NCBI GenBank assembly: GCA_020720525.1
Contig: DYON01000121.1
Coordinates: 1-7,965, forward strand
Source of the DNA: Acetofilamentum sp.
Lineage (GTDB): Bacteria > Bacteroidota > Bacteroidia > Bacteroidales > DTU049
Direction of reading: 5' to 3'
DNA length: 7,965 bases
Position 1 is the stretch's first letter; every line of letters starts with the position of its first letter. This document shows positions 5,590-7,965 of this stretch, in pieces. The notes beneath the pieces were generated by a model. The model saw only the letters and a list, made by a program, of their open reading frames with translations, made no database searches and was not told the origin of the DNA. The position numbers and the translations under genes are program-made.

Positions 5590-6759
5590 ATGCTACCTAT
5601 GAGTTATATTTTGATTATTGACGACGAGCAACCAATTCGTAAGACACTGAAAGAAATTTTGGAATACGAAAAATTCAAAGTTGATGAAGCCGAAAACGGC
5701 ATTGTTGGTCTTGAAATGCTGAAAACTGGAAAATACGATGCGGTTTTGTGCGACATCAAAATGCCACAAATGGATGGGATAGAAGTACTCGAAAAAATTC
5801 AGGAATTTAGCGATGTGCCCGTGGTGATGATTTCGGGACACGGAAATATCGATACAGCTGTCGAAGCTATTAAAAAAGGAGCTTTCGATTACATTTCGAA
5901 ACCACCCGATTTGAATAGGTTGTTGGTGACGGTGCGCAATGCCCTCGACCGCAATTCGCTTGTAACCGAAACACGGAAGCTGCAACGCAAAATTTCGAAG
6001 GTTTACGATATAGTTGGCGAATCGGCACCGATCCGACAAATAAAAGATATGATTGAGCGTGTTGCGGCTACCGATGCACGTGTGCTTATCACAGGCGAGA
6101 ATGGAACAGGTAAAGAACTTGTTGCGCGTTGGCTTCACGAACTGAGCGGCAGAGCAGGGAATACTTTTATTGAGGTGAATTGTGCTGCTATTCCAGGCGA
6201 ACTCATCGAAAGTCAGTTGTTTGGTCACGAAAAAGGCTCGTTTACTTCGGCCATTAAACAACGAAGAGGCGATTTCGAACAAGCCAGCGGCGGCACTTTG
6301 TTTTTAGACGAAATTGGCGATATGAGCTTGTCGGCTCAGGCAAAAGTGCTTAGAGCTTTGCAAGAAAATAAAATTACCCGCGTAGGTGGCGAAAAAGATA
6401 TTTCGGTCGATGTGCGTGTGGTTGCTGCAACCAACAAAAATGTAGGCAACGAAATTGCCAATGGGCGCTTCCGCGAAGACTTATATCATCGCCTTTCGGT
6501 TATTCTGATTCACGTTCCACCTTTGCGCGAACGTCTCGACGATATTCCGTTGTTGGTGAATCATTTTGCAGCCGAAACAGCAATGGGGCAAGGAAGACCG
6601 CAAAAAGTGTTTTCTGCCAAAGCCATCGAAGAACTCAAAAAGCTTCCTTGGACCGGAAATATTCGCGAACTGCGCAATGTGGTTGAACGACTAATAATTC
6701 TCTCCGACAAAGAAGTGACCGACAAAGATGTGCAAATGTTTGCTCGTCCGCTGAAATAG
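5590..6759 (+). CDS. NtrX-like AAA+ response regulator lacking a DNA-binding domain (389 aa)
   Basis: The receiver domain (about residues 5-120) has D11-D12, phospho-acceptor D55 in LCDIKMPQMDG, S82 and K104. A sigma-54-activator type AAA+ ATPase follows (about 140-370): Walker A GENGTGKE (169-176), Walker B TLFLDEIG (D240-E241), arginine-finger candidates R294 and R296 in GRFREDLYHRL, and sensor II GNIRELRN (R359). The GAFTGA loop that contacts sigma-54 reads GSFTSA (216-221). The protein ends about 15 residues after the ATPase, so the usual Fis-type helix-turn-helix is missing. From memory, this two-domain NtrX-like form is common in Bacteroidota. It may act on RNA polymerase without binding DNA or through another mechanism. 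No cognate kinase is adjacent apart from the one already paired. The ATG at 5599 (MSYILIIDDEQ) is an equally good start and fits the promoter better. Confidence 0.92.
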   Translation: MLPMSYILIIDDEQPIRKTLKEILEYEKFKVDEAENGIVGLEMLKTGKYDAVLCDIKMPQMDGIEVLEKIQEFSDVPVVMISGHGNIDTAVEAIKKGAFDYISKPPDLNRLLVTVRNALDRNSLVTETRKLQRKISKVYDIVGESAPIRQIKDMIERVAATDARVLITGENGTGKELVARWLHELSGRAGNTFIEVNCAAIPGELIESQLFGHEKGSFTSAIKQRRGDFEQASGGTLFLDEIGDMSLSAQAKVLRALQENKITRVGGEKDISVDVRVVAATNKNVGNEIANGRFREDLYHRLSVILIHVPPLRERLDDIPLLVNHFAAETAMGQGRPQKVFSAKAIEELKKLPWTGNIRELRNVVERLIILSDKEVTDKDVQMFARPLK

Positions 6760-6761
6760 AG

Positions 6762-7253
6762 TTATTTAATTCCAATAATTCTCACTTCAATTCTTCTATT
6801 GATTGTACATAATTCTTCTTGCAGTTTTTTGTTGGCAACAGCTTCTATTTCTTCTTCAGTCCAAATGGGTTCCGTTTGGCCATAACCTTTCACAATAATT
6901 TGCTCTGGAAGTGAATGAAATTCATAAACCATTACTGCTTTTATGGCTTTAGCTCTGTAAAAAGAAAGGGTATCGTTGTATTCGCTGCTTCCCCTGTAAT
7001 CGGTATGAACGCCAATTTCGATAGTGAAAGAAGTGTGCTTCTCCATAAAAACAGAAATTATCCTTACACTATCAAAGCTTTGATCTAAAACTCTTGGGCC
7101 ATTAAAATCAAATAATATTTCTGGTGTTAAAATAACATCTCCTACTCGAAAACTGGTGTCAGAAAAATGCTTGTAACCTGCAGCGCATTGCTGGGCTTGG
7201 GCATTCACTAACGAGAATAATACAAAACAAAAAGCTATTAGCAATTTTTTCAT
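6762..7253 (-). CDS. Periplasmic OmpA-C (peptidoglycan-binding) domain protein (163 aa)
   Basis: A signal peptide (MKKLLIAFCFVLFSLVNAQA, cleavage after A-Q-A) is followed by a compact OmpA-like C-terminal domain (about residues 40-161). Family hallmarks are visible: the ILFDFNG opening strand (46-52), HTDYRGSSEYNDTLSFYRAKA (83-103) containing the conserved D85, R87, N93 and R100, then GYGQTEP (123-129) and the closing NRRIEVRI (152-159). D and R of these motifs bind diaminopimelate in known OmpA-C domains. There is no beta-barrel and no lipobox (the cysteine at 9 lies inside the signal peptide), so it should be a soluble periplasmic protein tethered to peptidoglycan. The family usually appears as a module of larger proteins; here it stands alone. 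The gene converges on the NtrX-like gene with two bases between stops. Confidence 0.88.
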   Translation of the reverse strand: MKKLLIAFCFVLFSLVNAQAQQCAAGYKHFSDTSFRVGDVILTPEILFDFNGPRVLDQSFDSVRIISVFMEKHTSFTIEIGVHTDYRGSSEYNDTLSFYRAKAIKAVMVYEFHSLPEQIIVKGYGQTEPIWTEEEIEAVANKKLQEELCTINRRIEVRIIGIK

Positions 7254-7387
7254 TTCGTTGGAAATTGGTGCTAATATAATGCGAAAAATTGAGAATATTG
7301 CGCAAAAGTCTACTCGGAAACTGTCAGAAAATGAAAATTTCCTTAATTGCGCATTGAATTTGATTCGGATTAATTGTTCAAAAGCCA

Positions 7388-7666
7388 GTCCGCAGATTTA
7401 GGGGATTTCGCAGAGTTCAAAGCAACCCCCAGTGAGACCCCTTCAATTTCCGCAGATGGAATCAGCTCCAATCAAATATTAAATCTGATTCAAATAGATC
7501 AACTGTTTGTTTGTCTTGCGAAGTAAAACAAACAAAGCATCTGCGAGAATTGTAGCCCCAGCTGGTGCAATTCAAAAAATAGGCGTCATCAGAGAACCGA
7601 GCCGCCTCTGGCGGTAAGATCATGAATACAATAAAAATAATTTAATCTATGAATAAATCTGCGGAC
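7388..7666. repeat. Segment bounded by 13-bp perfect inverted repeats
   Basis: GTCCGCAGATTTA (7388-7400) and TAAATCTGCGGAC (7654-7666) are exact reverse complements 253 bases apart. The core word CGCAGA recurs inside, at 7410-7415 and 7451-7456, and in reverse (TCTGCG) at 7540-7545. The bounded piece of 279 bp has no reading frame. It resembles either a short non-autonomous mobile element or a cluster of 'CGCAGAT'-type intergenic repeats. No target-site duplication was seen at the ends, so a transposon origin is not shown. Confidence 0.4.
7602..7614. repeat. Short GC-rich hairpin CCGCC-TCT-GGCGG
   Basis: This is a perfect 5-bp GC stem with a 3-base loop, extendable by one G-T pair, in otherwise AT-rich non-coding DNA. 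The words CCGCCTCTGGCGG and its complement turn up between genes in Bacteroidota genomes as a REP-like motif (recalled, not searched). No T-run follows on either strand, so it is not a standard terminator. Confidence 0.4.
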
Positions 7667-7818
7667 AAAGTATTTCTTCAAACCCTTCTACTGCTTTCCG
7701 CACAACACTCAGCAACTTTGGCCGGTAAGAAACGGATTTGAGCTCGGAAAATAGAATTGTATGTTTAATACAAACTTAGAATGTCTTTAATTCTCAACTC
7801 ACATTTAATCAACTTGCT

Positions 7819-7965
7819 CTATGTGGTTTCCTCTCGAGGATTTTCGATACTTAGCAGAAAACGGCTTTTGCTATCTAGGTGAAATTCGACCCAGTCGCCT
7901 TGGTTGCACAATTCGAACAATTCGCTGCTTACTCTATGAAACTCATTGTCGATTACCAAGTCGAA
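7819..7965 (-). CDS. C-terminal fragment of a protein of unknown function (partial, 48 residues in the window)
   Basis: Reading leftward from the window edge, one frame is open for 48 codons and ends in TAG (7819-7821). It has no start codon in the window, so it continues beyond 7965. The fragment begins FDLVIDNEFHRVSSELFELC and continues with a QGDWVEFHLDSKSRFLLSIE segment, then a polar ENPREETT tail. It reads as genuine protein: alternating strands, balanced composition and a well-placed GDWVEF turn, suggesting a small beta-rich end domain. I recall similar endings in uncharacterised Bacteroidota proteins but cannot name the family. Whether the missing part carries membrane segments cannot be told. 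Confidence 0.7.
   Translation of the reverse strand, partial: FDLVIDNEFHRVSSELFELCNQGDWVEFHLDSKSRFLLSIENPREETT

Larger units (their letters stand above)
7254..7818. other. Non-coding spacer rich in inverted repeats
   Basis: Every frame on both strands is broken by stops, and no conserved coding or RNA-gene signature is seen. The stretch holds several hairpins: TTTGTTTGT (7506-7514) with ACAAACAAA (7528-7536); GAATTG (7547-7552) with CAATTC (7568-7573); CCGCC (7602-7606) with GGCGG (7610-7614); TTGTAT (7757-7762) with ATACAA (7768-7773). A long-range inverted repeat is listed separately. The leftward OmpA-C gene must have its promoter near 7260-7330, but I found only weak matches. Confidence 0.65.

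Noticed and set aside
5593..6282. Antisense reading frame (229 codons) over the NtrX-like gene
   Set aside because: It is opposite the receiver and Walker A coding region and shows no signal, motif or independent start context.
6762..7253. OmpA-C protein as a lipoprotein
   Set aside because: The only early cysteine (position 9) sits mid-signal with phenylalanine before it and no lipobox; an A-Q-A signal peptidase I site fits better.
7602..7614. CCGCC-TCT-GGCGG hairpin as a terminator
   Set aside because: The stem is only five pairs and no T-run follows in either direction.
7649..7741. Short frame MNKSADKVFLQ... (30 codons) in the right spacer
   Set aside because: Its start overlaps the 13-bp inverted repeat, it has no ribosome binding site or conserved feature, and frames this short are expected by chance.

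Overview
The window looks like chromosomal DNA of a Bacteroidota bacterium, probably of the Bacteroidales/Marinilabiliales type. The evidence is AT-rich DNA, mostly no Shine-Dalgarno sequences, one promoter-like site of the TTTG / TAnnTTTG kind, and proteins typical of that phylum: an RprX/RprY-like sensor and regulator pair, an NtrX-like regulator without a DNA-binding domain, a FlK-type hot-dog thioesterase, secreted TPR and OmpA-C proteins, and a small secreted protein of a family that appears restricted to Bacteroidota. Genus cannot be fixed from the sequence alone. No phage, plasmid, transposase, CRISPR, rRNA or tRNA signature was seen.

Layout. Positions 1-391 are non-coding and hold three copies of a structured intergenic repeat. 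Positions 392-3245 form a leftward cluster, in transcription order: a small unidentified protein (3245-3000), a FlK-type thioesterase (2996-2619), a secreted 209-residue protein (2622-1993) and a secreted TPR protein (1915-392). The spacing is very tight (3-nt gap, ATGA overlap, TGATG junction), which implies one operon. Positions 3246-3485 are a divergent control region. Going right are a membrane histidine kinase (3486-4772), an OmpR/RprY-like response regulator (4784-5500) and, after 89 nt with its own promoter-like site, an NtrX-like AAA+ response regulator (5590-6759). A leftward gene for a periplasmic OmpA-C protein (7253-6762) converges on it, with two bases between the stop codons. Positions 7254-7818 are non-coding and rich in inverted repeats. 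The right edge (7965-7819) carries the last 48 codons of a leftward gene that continues outside the window.

Function. The kinase and RprY-like regulator almost certainly form one phosphorelay for an envelope signal. The NtrX-like protein has a full receiver and ATPase but no helix-turn-helix and a changed sigma-54 contact loop (GSFTSA for GAFTGA), so its output is unclear. The thioesterase would remove a small acyl-CoA in the cytoplasm, while its two downstream partners are exported; why they are co-transcribed is not evident. I do not see a clearly new multi-gene system. The least explained items are the repeat with a conserved core and changing outer stems (45-263), the inverted-repeat spacer (7388-7666), the unidentified small gene (3000-3245) and the NtrX-like regulator's output.
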